From assembly GCF_017654505.1 (NCBI RefSeq), contig NC_054536.1, positions 30,455,970 to 30,519,969 on the forward strand: a DNA stretch of 64,000 nucleotides. The letters run 5' to 3'. The notes under the pieces were generated by a model. The model was not told where the DNA came from. It saw only the letters and a list, made by a program, of their open reading frames with translations, and did no database searches. A program made the position numbers and the translations under genes. Origin of the DNA: Polyodon spathula (lineage: Eukaryota; Chordata; Actinopteri; Acipenseriformes; Polyodontidae). Shown here piece by piece: positions 45,381 to 58,470 of this stretch. Position 1 is the first letter of the stretch. Each line of letters begins with the position of its first letter.

Positions 45381-47435
45381 TTATTCCAAACCGGTTAGAA
45401 ACTGGCACTAGTCCTGCACCAAGTTCTGTCATTTTGAGATGTTATTGATATGACTTGATGCACTCAGAACCCTGTTAAATATATTGTTCCTCCTTTACAG
45501 CTGCATGAATAGTAAACCTAAATTCCTGCAACCTTGGAATTTCAATAAAATACCTAAACAAGGGCAGATATTAAAATCAGAACTGGATGGGTGACTTGAG
45601 TACAAAGTTTCTAAACCTTCAAACTAGATATACAGAAAGCTCTTCCCTGTAAAACAATATATCATTACCGCAAACATCTTCCGAACACCTGGACACCCTT
45701 GTAAAGGAGATGATGCATCTTGTAAAAACATTCTGAACTGTCTAAACCAATAACTATTACAGTAAAAGGCCATGACAGATGCAGAGGCAAGGTCTAAATG
45801 AGCACCTTAAAGGACATCATTCATCACCTACTTTCACATCCAAAACCCTATTAATGCAAGACCTCAAATTGGGTTTGCTTGAGTCCCTTGAATTGCCTGA
45901 CTATTATCTCACTTTTTGATCTAGGGTAATGAGGATGGGTCAGTCTAGACTGCAAAAAAAAATGCTTTACGAGGTCCTCCCCGAGCTCAGGCATGATTCA
46001 CATGCGCATGATTTATCAGATTTGCCCAGCCAAGCAACACACTGTTGTCCAAAGCTGTTACATTCAACACTGACATTGCAATTCAATTACAAAAATGAGA
46101 ATGTGACAGTTTTACAGACATGCATTGTGTGCCCAGTTAAAAAGCAATGAAAACTGATTTTCCACTTTCTTGCCATAAGCTTTAACAAATTACCAGCTGT
46201 CTCATATGCCTACAGACGCCCTAAGGCAAATACTTTACTGATCAACACTAATGGAAGGCAACAGCAAATGTCCTTCCACCAGTTGAATCTGCTCAATAAA
46301 CTGAGCACTGAACTGCCCCCCTTCTCCTCTCCTCCTCCTCTCCCAGGACATTTAATATCCCGTCTGTCCGTATTGGTGTCTGAATTCACTTGCAATGGAA
46401 AAATGATGCTCCACTCACTGAAACACAGCGATAAGATCGTGATACACTTACTGTATTCTAGCACTTTTTTACACTGAGGTACCAGTTGAAATGATGTATC
46501 ACAAACTGTAATGGGAATATGCCTGGATTTGTGTGCTGTAACAGGACAGGGCCCAGGTGTTATTGGCAGGACAGAGACTCAGAGACAAGGAAAGCTGCAG
46601 TTGCTTTTTATTTATTAAAAGTGCACTTTTAATAAACAAAAAAACAAAAAAATAAAAAAAAAAATAAAGGTTTAAATAAACACAAAATCTGTTCAGGCTG
46701 GGCAGAGCCTTCACTGAACTTTTCGATTTACAAAAATACAAACAAACCACAGTCACTCATACTCATGTTTGAATTCATATATTTGTGGGGACTTCTTACC
46801 AGCTCTAACTGTATTTTTATTTACTATTTCTAACTCCAGTCAGACAAAACTCACACAAGGCACTTTTTTTTTTTGTAAGGCATGTTTAGTTCTTAAAACG
46901 TGTTTTACAACATCATTTTTTCAGGAGTTACTGTCTTTTTGGGGACATTGTCTCAAATACAGGTGATGTCTATATTTCACAGTGGTTCATTATTTAGGAA
47001 AAATATAAACGTTTAAAGGTTCAAACTTCAATCGTGTGACCTTCGATGAGAAAGATTTCCAATCTCTAGTAATGTCCAGCAGTGGTCACAAGATTGTAGT
47101 AGGAACCAGCCTTAGCGCTTGGAAAATGATTAAAATCAGTTAGCTTCCTTATTTTAAACAATCTTCTTTTTCCACAAGCCCCCACTTTTATTATTTGCAG
47201 AACATGTCCTTTTGTGCTGTCAGTCAGTAAAGGTTGAGCGGGCCTTTCAATGGAGGCAGAGAGACCCTCTGAAGCACAGGGTTGAGCACCTGGTCTTGTT
47301 CCCAGCTGGCAGCCACACAGCACAGACCAGTTACCTCCAATCTCAGCCTGTTCAAAGATGCTAACTATACAGCATTGTGGCTATTTGGATGAGAGTAGGT
47401 AACTTGGAATTTAATCCAAAACTAACAAAAAAACA
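45381..47435. other. intronic, no gene seen
   Basis: The 46540-46760 part (TTTTTATTTATTAAAAG, AATAAACACAAAATC, then GGGCAGAGCCTTCAC) resembles 2060-2170 next to the Gmr1-like element and could be an LTR remnant. Confidence 0.4.
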
Positions 47436-47439
47436 AAAT

Positions 47440-48500
47440 TAGGACACTTTCACACCTAGTTCACATGCAAGTGATTCAAATCGTGGTTCACTGGCAAATG
47501 AATATATTTGTTTCAGGTTTGCTATGGTTCATTTCATACCGGACCTGGTATCAATTATAATTGTAATTGCAATTACAGTTGCAATTATGTGGCAGTAATT
47601 GCAATTCTAATTACAAACACAGTAAAATGACCGTAAATGACCCTAGGTCTGTTTCACCAGAAAAACTCAAGCGAACCTGAGTTTCTTTTAAAATGAATTC
47701 AGATGTGTTTGTTTGGTTCACTTGCAGCTTCATACAGACTAGAGTTCTATTGATTTCACATTGCACTTTTCCAAGTGCACTCGGCTCTCTTGCTGATCAC
47801 TAGAGCGGATGTCCACCATGCTCAGCTTGGAGAATACTTGATGTGTGTGGCTGTGCTGTTATCCCTGCTATTTTGGTTTATTTGGTGCTCACAACATCAA
47901 AACAGAACATGCCTAAAGAGCTTCAAGTATTTTTCGGAAAAACACTGTTGTGGTTTACTAAACTCGGGTGGAGCAGCGCAAATGCACCACTAATGTCTGT
48001 ACTGCTTTGTCTTGGCACAGTGTTTTAACTGCGAGTGTATATGGCACAATAAAGCCAGATGCAGTACATGTGCTAAATAATTATTCAATTGTCATTTCAT
48101 ATTTTTCGTATGACTTTGCCTTGTGACATTTTTGCTATTGTGCTTAAAGAACGTGCATGCTGCAATAGTAAATCTCAAACACTGGTATTAGAGTAATTTC
48201 ATTGAATAGCCCTGGGTTATGCCAGTTAATAAATTAGCCCCATAGTATTTTTTTATGCTGTTGTGTACATGTGGCATTATGGTTTTCTTGTCTGGTGTGT
48301 ATGCGCTCTTGTATTGTGTTTCTGACAAGCCCTGCATTGCTTATGTGCGACAGAGGTGAGACCCTTTTCTTGGTGCTTGCTGAAGTATGTCTCTTCCACA
48401 ATTTCCTTTACTGTTTGTGGTTCTCGAAGGTTTGACATATAACTCGAACCGCTCTTCAATCCACATCAAACGAACTAGGTGTGAAAGTACTCTTAGCCTT
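47440..48500. mobile_element. DNA transposon remnant with ACTTTCACACCTAGTTC ends
   Basis: The left end (ACTTTCACACCTAGTTCACA from 47446) and right end (complement ACTTTCACACCTAGTTCGTT, ending about 48490) are inverted copies over 17 bp. The 1-kb interior includes a run of alternating AATTGCAATTATAATTG-like palindromic repeats (47550-47620). No transposase is recognised; a 60-codon minus frame at 48277-48459 has no motif. Confidence 0.7.
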
Positions 48501-49983
48501 TTAGACACAGTTAGTGTTCTGCGTTTCCGGTTTATCTGAATTTAACCGAAAAATTACAGGATTTTTTTTAACTGGACATCAGTTTTTACTGATTTATACC
48601 TGATTTTTTTCTATCATTCAATATTTTTCAGGTACAATTTTCTAGGAAATGCACAATATTTTAATTAAGATGCTGTTTTATTTTGACTCTGGCTTTGTAA
48701 TAAGCAGCCTTACATTGCATCCTAGGATACAGCAGGTATGTTTAGATGTCAGAGGACCAAATGACGTTCAAAAGTGGTTCTCTGTCACTTCACAAACACA
48801 TTATCACCTGATTATGTTGGCCAATCAAAGTCTGATTATTGTGGCAATTGCTGGGCGTAGTAACTATTACCTAAATTGAAATACTTACACGAAAATATAA
48901 TATTTTTAGTGGATGAGGAATAGGGAGAAAATGTAAATCAGTTTTCTAATATTCAAAAGAAAACTAATGTTTCAAAGTATACAAAAAGCAAAAATATCAC
49001 AAGTGAAAAATAAGCGACACATTAAACTAAAACAAGAAAGTGAACTGAGAGACAAGCAATCCATTTATGCAGCTTTTACACATGCTTTAATAAAAAGAGA
49101 GTGCAGAATGACTAAATGAGTTTGTCAGAGCCTGTTTATTGCTGGAAAGCTGTTTGTTGCAGAGAGGTATGTTGGTGGCTTTGTGGGACAGCACTCTCTG
49201 TCCATCAGCTAAAACACTGCCTAACGCTGACAATCTTAATCGTAAATATCTGGAAAAAAGTGGTGATGCTTTAGTTGGTAAACTTATGGTATGCCTTGAT
49301 CTAAATGTCCAGTGTTATTTTTTACACGTCTCCCAATGGCTTGCACAGCCCAGTTCTGTCAATGTTCTTTTTATTTGATTTCAAGGCGAATAAACCTTGC
49401 TTGTTTTGTGCTGATGTCATGTTCATACCTTCTGTAGATCCTATTTCCGTCAGCACAGTGATTGCCCAAATGTTTGCAAAGTAGCAGCTAACTTGGGATG
49501 TGGCTTCGACTTGCACAGATCCTACTTCAACATACATGACAGGGACATTAAACTTAATCAGAAACCAGAACTCCTACGCGTCATATTCCACGTGTACAAT
49601 GTGTTATACTGAGATTTTTACAACAACATAAAAACAAGTTAAAATAAAGAAATATTAAATAAATAAAAAGTTGACACACTGCAACTGAATGGTTATTGAG
49701 AGAGAGATAGAGCAGTGTGCCCTGCTACTGGGACAAGGTACACTGTCACTCTAGCTCTAGTTTTAGCTCTCACTATCTTGATTAAAAGCTTTCTCCCCAA
49801 ATTACTCTTTGAGAAGGCTGGAACGAAAGGACCTAGAACTTTAAGGGCCATGTTGTTGTGTTCTTGCCAAGCCTGATGCGCAGGGGCCGCTGAGGGACAG
49901 AGAGAGAGAGGGAGAAGAGAGAGGGTTGAGAGGCGGTATGGGGCCTGCCAGCCTGTCGCTCAGGATTAGTGCTGCTGTGTTAC

Positions 49984-50117
49984 CTGCGCCACATCCCAGT
50001 GGTGCCCAAACTGTTCCAGATCAGTTGGGTAGAGCAGGACAGCTGAGACCTGCGTCCGGCTGGTGTGAGCATCCTCACTGCCTCTCTGAAACAGGGCCAA
50101 CTCATTCCCGGAGAAAC
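49984..50117 (-). CDS. internal exon of the minus-strand gene
   Basis: Acceptor CTATATTGTCAG lies before 50117 and donor GCGCAG|GTAACA after 49984. The 134-bp exon completes a split codon with two bases and then reads FSGNELALFQRGSEDAHTSR and TQVSAVLLYPTDLEQFGHHW, ending DVAQ in phase 0, which fits the phase-0 start at 32953. Only this frame is open across the exon. It is more polar than the other exons. Family not recognised. Confidence 0.65.
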
Positions 50118-50520
50118 CTGACAATATAGAGAAGGGAGCAAGATGCGTAGAAGGGTGAGAGAGAAATAGAGAGAGAGTTTAAATCGATTGTGTACCTGCA
50201 GTTTGTACAGAAGAGTAACAGTTGTCAAACTTTCATAACACAACTCTGTACAATATATTCACTGCATTCAGGAGCAAACTGACAGCCTCAGTACGGCAGT
50301 AAAAAGGTCAGCATCCCGGATGAGAGGAAAATTTGCTTCCATATCGGTTTTTAAAACGCTCGATGCTAAAGTTTAGTGCCAATGAATTACTTATAACTGC
50401 CTTTACTTCTTATGGGCAATTACAAGTATAAGTATCAGCACACCCCTATAGGCCCTGAAATCGATGGGAAACAGCCATCTGAAATAACTTAAGGATGTAT
50501 CTGGCTGAAATGATGACACA

Positions 50521-50562
50521 TTAACAGAAGATATATTATTTAATTATAATATATCTTCTGTT
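50521..50562. repeat. near-perfect palindrome
   Basis: TTAACAGAAGATATATTAT and its complement flank a few central A/T bases, a 42-bp hairpin with no associated gene. Confidence 0.9.
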
Positions 50563-51565
50563 AATTATCCTTTTTGTTTTGCTATATATAGTACTGTATA
50601 GAGTGCCGTGTAAGATACTAGCTTATTTTCACCCTACTCAAGGTCAGGGTAGGCAGATAAGAAAGGAGGTGAAAACAGGAACCCCAAGGCAATACTAGGC
50701 ATTAGTTTTGTAAAAGCAGAGAGAGAGAGAGTTAAGAGTCATAGTGAGGAGTGTTGTGCCTATGAAAGAGGAGAAGAGGAAGCTGAAGTAGTCTACATCT
50801 GTCACAGCAGTCTCCTGAGCACAGCCAGAGAAGGAAAACCTGTAGAGTACAAACAGCAGGACTCAGGCCTGCGGCTGTGCAGATACCCACCTCCCTAGCT
50901 ACACAACACACAGTGGTGTCCCCTCTACAACAATAGGAAATATAGTTTAATAAGCATCACATCTCGCAAGGCAACTGGCATCCCAAATGGTAGCCATTTA
51001 CAGTCAATACAGAATGACTGGGTGGGATAATGCGGACCCCAGCAGCTGAGAGCAGACAATAAGCACTAAATCTCCATTCTCTTGTACTTTCTTTTCTAGA
51101 GAGGAAAAGTGCTCAGTACATTTTTTATTTATTATTATGAAGTTGCCATAACGTGTACATCTATTTATGTATCACAATGAGAGACCTGCAAGAGAGTATC
51201 ATCCTTTGCTAGCAATAACAAGAGTCGTAGCTGTAAAAAGATACCAGTAATAAATAATATGCAGAATATTCCAGCGCTGCTACAACTGCAGGGATTTTAA
51301 GCACCAAAAAAATATTTATTTTGATGAAAGAGAAACACAAGAATAGAACCTGAGCTATAAAGTTATCTTCGGCTCATAAGTCGGAGCCCACCACCAAAAA
51401 ATCTTTAAAACTACCCAGATTAAAGTAATTCTAGTGTAAAACATTACAAACATTCCGATGATAAGCATTAATTTTGATTTTTGCATTTTTATCATTCAAA
51501 ACTAAAATATTGGCAATTAATTAAATTTAGACTTTGTGGCAGGGTAGAATAGAGCCTTGCACATG

Positions 51566-52820
51566 CACTGAGTATACAAAACATTAGGAACACCTGCTCT
51601 TTTCATGAAATAGACTGACAAGGTGAATCCAGGTGAAAGCTATGATCCCTTATTGATGTAACCTGTTAAATCCACTTCAGTCAGTGTAGATGAAGGGGAG
51701 ATAGGTTAAAGAAGGATTTTTAAGCCTTGACACAAATGAGACATGGATTGTGTATGTACGCCATTCAGAGGGTAAATGGAATAATGCAATACAAAAAAGA
51801 TTTAAGTGCCTTTGAACCAGGTATGGTGGTAGGTGCCAGGCATGCCGGTTTGAGTGTGTCAAGAACTGCAACGCTGCTGGGTTTTTCACGCTCAACAGTT
51901 TCCCGTGTGTGTCAAGGATGGTCCACCACCCAAAGGACATCAAGTCAACGGCAAGCCAGTGGTCGAAAACGGCTCATTGATGAACGAGGCCAAAGGAGGC
52001 TGACACGAATTATGCAGAGCAACAGACGGGCTACAGTTAGTCAACTGACAGTCCAGTACAACACTGGTGCTGAAAGACCTGTAAAAGAATGCACAACCCG
52101 TTGCACCTTGACACAAATGGGGTATGACAGCCGACGACCTAACAGAGATCCGCTTCTTTCAGCAAAACACAAGAAACTGCGGTTGCAGTGGGCTACTGAA
52201 TGAAAACACTGGACACTGGAGAATTGGAAAAACATTGCCTGGTCTGATGAATCCCGGTTCCTGCTGTTTCACGCTGATGAGAGGACTAGGGTATGGTGAA
52301 AACTACATGAGTATATGCATCCATCATGCCGAGTGTCAACATTGCAGGCTGGTGGTGGTGTGATAGCGTGGGGTGTGTTTTCATGGCACACATTGGGCCC
52401 CTTGATAAAAGTGGAGCAACATTTGAATGCCACAGGATATCTGAACATCATTGCCAATCAGGTGCATCCCTTCATGGCAGCAGTGTATCCATCTGCTAAT
52501 GGATTTTTTCAGCAGGATAATGGGCCCATGCAAACAAGGCTAGGATTGTCCAGGAATTCAGCTTCTGCAGTGGCCTGCCCAGTCATCAGATCTCAATTTA
52601 ATTGAGCATCTGTGGGATGAGATGGAATGAGCTATTCGGAGTAGAGATCCACTACCAGCCAACTTGACACAACTGTGGGAAGCATTGGAGTCAACATGGG
52701 CCAACATCCCTGTGGAACGCTTTCGACACCTTGTAGAGTCCACGCCCTGATGAATCTGAGGGCAAAAGGGGGTGCAACTCAATATTAGGAAGGTGTTCCT
52801 AATATTTTGTACACTCAGTG
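51566..52820 (+). mobile_element. nearly full-length Tc1/mariner element
   Basis: Inverted ends of about 30 bp are well preserved: CACTGAGTATACAAAACATT on the left and CACTGAGTGTACAAAATATT (complement) on the right. A TA follows the right end (52821-52822); the left flank is TG, likely a mutated TA. Length 1255 bp is normal for Tc1-like elements. The interior encodes one transposase on the plus strand. Confidence 0.95.
51727..52760 (+). pseudogene. Tc1-like DDE transposase with two stops and a late frameshift
   Basis: The paired helix-turn-helix N-terminus is visible: FEPGMVVGARHAGLSVSRTA and LLGFSRSTVSRVCQGW, then the basic GRKRLIDERGQRRLTRIMQ. The frame is open from 51727 to a TGA at 52201, then continues in the same frame: AWSDESRFLLFHADERTRVW (first catalytic Asp), a second TGA at about 52300, AGGGVIAWGVFSWHTLGPL, and FFQQDNGP (second Asp). 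A frameshift near 52545 moves the last part, including [14 protein letters not shown] with the third acidic region, to another frame. The second stop is probably a CGA-to-TGA change, the usual CpG decay route. It is the youngest-looking transposon here but cannot make a full enzyme. Confidence 0.9.
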
Positions 52821-52822
52821 TA

Positions 52823-54570
52823 AATACGGGGCAAGGTTAAGCCCTGCTTATTAATGTCTTATTTTGCGATGTATTGTGGTGATTGTATTATTATTTAAAA
52901 AGAAATGTGTTATTTGGTTTTTGTGTTGGTGGGTGTACAGAGATGATATAAATGGGAGAGAGACAGGAGGAAAAGGAAGTAAAAATGAAACTGAAAGAAA
53001 GCAATTGCTACTCGTGCTGGCACGGCATTGGTTTGGTGTCAGTGTTCAAGATTTGTTTTTACTTTCTTTTCCTCCTGTCTCTGTAGGGGTTTGCGACCCC
53101 ACCAGGAGGTTCAGGGAAAGGGTTGAGTAGGGTCTCGGAACAAGAACATCACAAGCAAAGCCACAGTGATATACAGTGTGTAATGGCTACAGTGCAGTGT
53201 AAGGATGACAACGTTAAATAAAGTACAAAGAGGTACCCATACCATACCATACCAATTCCTTCATGTACAAGCATCCAAGGTCCCTGTATTTTTTTTTAAA
53301 GAGCTCTAAACTGCATACAAGTAAAAGGCCAAATAAACAAATAAAAAAAAAATCTTATTTCAGCGTTATTGTAAACTTCTAGATATTCTGCAACTATGGG
53401 TCCCTGAAATGCAGGATACTGTGTACACCTCCACAGCCATTGCCTAGTATTGCAGTCTCTCCGAGATAAATCTGTTATGGATCTACTAGGGAATGCTAAT
53501 TCCAACTGGTGCCATAAGACTGGTGCTATCAAAACCCAGGAAATAATGCAGTCTAACACCATCTGACTGAATCAGTCAATTGTAATTGGCTAACACATTT
53601 ATGCTTCAGTGCACTGCCTCGCTTGTTCTCAATGTCTCTATGGACTGTTTTATAGCTAAAGAATATAATCGTATTTCTCCAAGCACTTTCGACCATACAC
53701 CGGATTTCAAGAGGAGTCAGCCAATAAGACTCAAAAGAACACATATTCTGACATTGTTGTCGTTGCTATGCCCTTTTTTTTTTGTTTTGAGTTCTTGAAA
53801 GTACTTGGAGAAACGCAGTTCTTCCATGCTGAAAAAATGGACCAGCACTGAATCTTTTAAAAACAGTAAATTTAACAAACGCTACTAGAAATCAATAGTA
53901 GATTTCTCTAAACAATTGTAAGACAGATAATAAGTAATTTGTATTGGTTAAGTTGTTTCAAAACGTGTGTCTGCATTTTTAAATTACATGTTTGAATGAA
54001 TGCACGTTTGCATTTTGACAGTTGCAATTGATAGAGAAACAGCTGCTGTATCCCTTTGCACACCTCCTCATACCGTGTACTCTTCCATTGAACAAGATTG
54101 TGAATCAACAGTTAGTCTAATACAGAAGACTCAAAGCAAAAGGAATTAGTTATCAGAAGCCGCCTCAAAAGAACAGCTAACCATTGTTTCTGTTGGGATT
54201 GGTTGAGTTTAGCAGCGGTTGTTGGGTAACAGAACATAAAATATCACTTAGCGGGTTGAACTGTCTAGTACTACAAGTTCGGTCAGTTAATATGTACATT
54301 CCATGCTGAGTTATTCGTGAGGTAAGCATGCACTTCCTACAGGAGTGGAGAAGTTATCGATGTGGATATGTGCAGTTACCTGTCCGGAGTGCTTTAAAAA
54401 AAATAAAAATAAAAGATACTGGTTGATAAGCGTACGTTCTTATAGGTATCGAGAAAAAAAAAATAAAGAAGTTTTAAAAACGACAATAACTGCATTTGCA
54501 TGCTGGCAGATGTTGGAACACGAGTGCTGCATCTTTGCTACAGTCGTGCCAAATGTTTTATAGTTTGTAT
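52823..54570. other. intronic, no gene seen
   Basis: No exon or full element recognised. Short tandem ACCAT units at about 53236-53252. Confidence 0.5.
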
Positions 54571-54572
54571 AT

Positions 54573-55090
54573 ATTGTAGCGATCTCAATTCCTGCAGGCA
54601 GGCAGATCACACAAGGCGAGGTAATCCACACACAGGCGGAGGGTGGGCGCGGACCTGGGACCTCTGGCACTAAAGCATAGCACAGATACTGCTGAAGAAA
54701 AGAGCTGGCTCCTTTGCAAGGAGCGTATATCTGGCTTATGTCTTTGTATGTGATTACATCACCTACCAGCCCTGCTGCTGCCTTCCCCCGTGCATGCTAC
54801 ACTCTACCCTGCCAGCCTCAAGTCTGCCCCCGACTTGCTCACCAGACAACAGACCGACGAGTGCGTGCCGGGGTACCTGTGTCCATTTCTGACACCAGTG
54901 TAGCGAAATAGGTTAACACAGGCAAGCGCATCACACTGAGCAAGGCAAACCACACACAGGAGGAGGGGCAGGCGAACCCATGACCTCTCGCACTATCACA
55001 TAGCGCCAATACTGCTGTTCATAAAAGCCAGTTCCTTCTCCAAGGCTTATGTCTTCGTATGTGATTACTTCACCTACCAGCCCCATTTCA
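54573..55090 (-). repeat. two copies of a tRNA-like SINE
   Basis: Copies at about 54573-54775 and 54900-55090 share the same order of segments: GTAGCGA, GATCACACAAGGC / GCATCACACTGAGC, CCACACACAGG, GACCTCTGGCACTA / GACCTCTCGCACTA, and TATGTGATTAC-TCACCTACCAGCCC. On the minus strand the second carries GGTCATGGGTTCGCC, which resembles a pol III B box, downstream of an A-box-like GTGCGAGAGG region. They look like diverged members of one short element. Confidence 0.55.
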
Positions 55091-56185
55091 GATGAGATAC
55101 TTTGTGTGATGTGAAAGAAGACTATATTATTTTGATCAAAGACAAAGCTTCAATGTAGCTAAGAGGCACCAAGGACTTGACTGTGATGTGCTTTGTTTAC
55201 CTGGTTGACTCTGCACAGGCCATGTCTGATCGAAGGTATGATCTGAGGAATGTATCGAATGAAACCCTAACTTTGTTTTAAAAAAAAAAAAAGCAGTCCC
55301 AATAACCATGTGGTGCATTTGTATATTTCGTGTTTGTTTGAGTCAGACACAGGTCTCAGGCACAGTAAAGGTGCACAGCAGTCCGTATCATATTTGTTCA
55401 CATCACGGTTGTTAAACAGAAACAATTATAAATATGTGAAGTCAGAATCTTCACTTTACCCAACTTGGTCTCATAAAATAACTTTTATACAGGAGCAATT
55501 ATATATATAAGTAGAAGGCTGTCAATTCAATATCCTATCAGGGACATATTGGAATCAGAAACCGATAAGACATGGGGAAGGTAAACCCAGTGCAGCGAGG
55601 CAATCTCTGGAACTGGAACAAGAAAAGACTGATTTACAAACTGGTTTTACGCTGAAGCTGGAAAGACTGCAATAATTCATAACTGGGCAGTAAAAGCCTC
55701 GTGGGCATTTTAAAGCAACGAGCCTGGTGAACACATGTAGTTCATGTTCTGCCACCGCTGTTTTTTACTAGATATCTTTCCTGCCCAGTTGAAGACAATG
55801 AGATTGCTGTATTGGAGTTCTCTATAAAACTTCCATTCGGGCATCAGCAATAACTGCGTATAGTGGTTTCCAAACACAGCCCTTGCTGAGAGACGACTGG
55901 AAGAGAAACACTGCCATCTAGAATCAACTGTGGCTCTTAGCTTTGGCAACAGTTCACAAAGCACTATGTCTGAGGTATGTGACTGGACATTTGAGAATGT
56001 AAGTAAAATAAGTAAATGTAAGTGGTCCCTTGTCTTGCAATTGAATATAAATTAAATTAAATGTACCGTTTAATTACACGTATAGGTGTATGTGCTGATG
56101 CCTGGGCATTTTTAGTTACTCCATTGGTTTCTTAAAACACAGTCATTAAACAAGATACCTAACTAATTAAAAAAATATCATAAAT

Positions 56186-56216
<31 letters not shown>

Positions 56217-58300
56217 TACCTACATGTAAGGTCAATCTTAGTATTCAACAAACTTTACACAATTTCTTATTTATTTATTTATTTTTAAATAATAAACACA
56301 AAGTAGAGAGAAGTTAACTGACTGTCAGGCTGAGCAACACTATATACAGGAGGGAGTTTCCGAGCGCTGACCTATAACCTTCAGAATCACTAACTACAAT
56401 TAGGTTAAACTTACAAGAAAAATATTTTCAGCGTTCTAATTATTATGTTAATCGCTATGCAGTTTATGATGTAAAATACTATGTAAAATGGAATCAGTTA
56501 GGCAAAGCTTTGCATAGCCGATGTAAAAATAGTCAAATACCGCAAGTCGACTAGTCGTCACAACAATATTAACAGATCAGTATTTGATTATGTCTGGTGC
56601 TTGATTGGTGAATATAAAGTTTCGTAACACTGCTGTTCATGTATTATACCTTAAAAATGCTTTTATTTTTATTTTTTAGCTATTAATTTCTGTTCTAAAA
56701 TGTCATTTACATGTTCATGGATTGAGGCTGTGACTGCACTTCCATCCACCTGAAACCTCACATGACCACACGACTAGTCGACTACAAGACTTAACTAGTC
56801 TTCTACAACACACCAGCCTCCCTCCCACTCCTGCAATCTGATAAGAAAGCACACTTGCACGTCTAGGCAGGGTACAGGGCCAGTCAACACTGACAGTTTT
56901 GTTATTGTAACTGAGTAGGGGAAAAAAGGAAAAAAAAATGTTTGCAAGGCCACCTGGCTGGCGCATATCCAACGATTGTGCTGAAGGGAGAGTTGACACA
57001 CAGGTTTTCCACGTAGCTCAGAGCCTTGTTCTGTAACAAGATACTTTCCTGCGTCACGCTGCACAATGATCTTTTTCTGTGTACAGGAGAGCTATAAACA
57101 GCGCCAGAAGCTGCCCGCCTGCAGTCCTGGGCCTATGTCGACATGCAGCAGAATAAATGTGAGGCCCTTTCTTTACTCTCTGAATGTCATTCGCCCGCTG
57201 TGACCGCATCAGCTGCCGTGGTGAGCGCGGGACGTCTTGTCTCTTAAAGGTCGAACAGATATTAAGTTTTTCACACAGTCACTTTGCTGACTTTGTTAGT
57301 CGCCACCCCCCACTGAAACCTTAAACCGAAACGACCACCATAATAAGGTTTTTTTTGTTTGTTTGTTTCGTTTTTGTGAAAGGATAAGCAAACTGCTTAT
57401 GTTACAGAACCAAGGTGTCCGAAGGTTGAGGGAGTGTGAGTGGGAATACAGGGACAAAAAAAAGTCTGAAAAAAAAACTAGAACTGAAAAACACATCCTC
57501 ACAAGCATTAAAATTAATCAAATAAATGCACAAAATGCATTTATTTAAAGCACTGTGAAATTTCTCTACAAAGAAAAACCAGTGCAAGGTCATGTAGACA
57601 TTGTGATTCAGTAACTGCATGTACAGTACCTTGGAGAGGAGAGATTAGGAGATATAATCCACATGGTGATGTCAAATTACACAACCCTGCATGGCCAGGT
57701 CAATAGGGTTATGTCACCCTCCACCCACAAGTCACATCTGCTCATTACACAACACAAGGCAGGGAGGGGGGCCCCTTACAGTAAAAGCAGAGCACAGTGT
57801 AATAAAACATAGTAAAGTATAGGTAAGCATTGCAAAGCCCAGAGAGGGGATGGGACAGATGGGACTCCCATACAAATTTATTGTGGTTAACTTTAATAGG
57901 GGTAGGGGAGAGAATCCAACATTGAACAATGCAGCACTGCAGATCCTATACAACAGGGATATTCAGTGTTTTGACACAACTACAATATTCTTTTTCCAAC
58001 AGGTCATTTGATGGGGCACCTGGTTTATTTTACACCTGAGACCATGGTTTTTGTTTACCAGCTAAAGAATATTAGAATGTTAAAAGATTATTCGAACATG
58101 AAAAACCTATGTTTTCCTAGCACTATCAAGGGCTCGACGCTAGTGAGCTGAATGTGTAGATGCAAGTGTATTTTCCAGGTCCTATGTGTGTATTGCAATA
58201 TATGATCAATCCAAGTTTGGGTTTCCCTGTATTTCTGAAGGTCTTGTGTGATGCAGTGAGCTGGTGAGCAGAGTACCCAACAGCTCTGATGTAAATGATA
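55091..58300. other. intronic, no gene seen
   Basis: Contains an (AAT)n tract at 56187-56213. A TATAAA (57085-57090) followed 40 bases later by ATG with 34 open codons at 57133-57237 is noted but unsupported. Confidence 0.45.
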
Positions 58301-58470
58301 AAGGTGTGAGCTCAGGATTGTTCAGTATTTGCAAAGGACCTGTATCTGAGTTGACATTCAGGCTTTGCTATCCAGGTCCTGTGTGTGGGGGTGTTCCAGT
58401 GTGCTAGTGCACAGCACAGTCTGATGTTAACCATCCTGATGTGAGTTGAGGTTACCCTGTATCTACCCAC

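Larger units (their letters stand above)
32954..49983 (-). other. 17-kb intron of the minus-strand gene
   Basis: Filled with transposon-derived sequence listed separately (35449-36041, 37524-38269, 41325-41690, 41818-42299, 44837-45380, 47440-48500). I found no exon that fits the phases on the minus strand, although the phase-0 junction would allow a skipped exon of length divisible by three. Confidence 0.45.
50118..58470 (-). other. intronic region of the minus-strand gene, at least one exon probably missed
   Basis: The exon at 58471 leaves two bases, whereas the exon at 50117 needs one base before it, so at least one exon must lie between them. A weak candidate starts at about 50838 (CTCTACAG acceptor, then FSFSGCAQETAVTDVDYFSF), but it has no good donor. 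Otherwise the region holds a Tc1 copy, a SINE pair and microsatellites. Confidence 0.5.

Noticed and set aside
50830..50870. Candidate missing exon of the minus-strand gene (FSFSGCAQETAVTD)
   Set aside because: Good acceptor but no donor with the needed phase; kept only as a hint in the intron entry.
54573..55090. Possible functional tRNA genes
   Set aside because: Only B-box-like similarity; no cloverleaf or anticodon arm can be formed convincingly, and the unit is duplicated like a SINE.
57085..57237. TATAAA followed by ATG and 34 open codons
   Set aside because: Single motif with no further promoter evidence and no downstream exon; likely chance.
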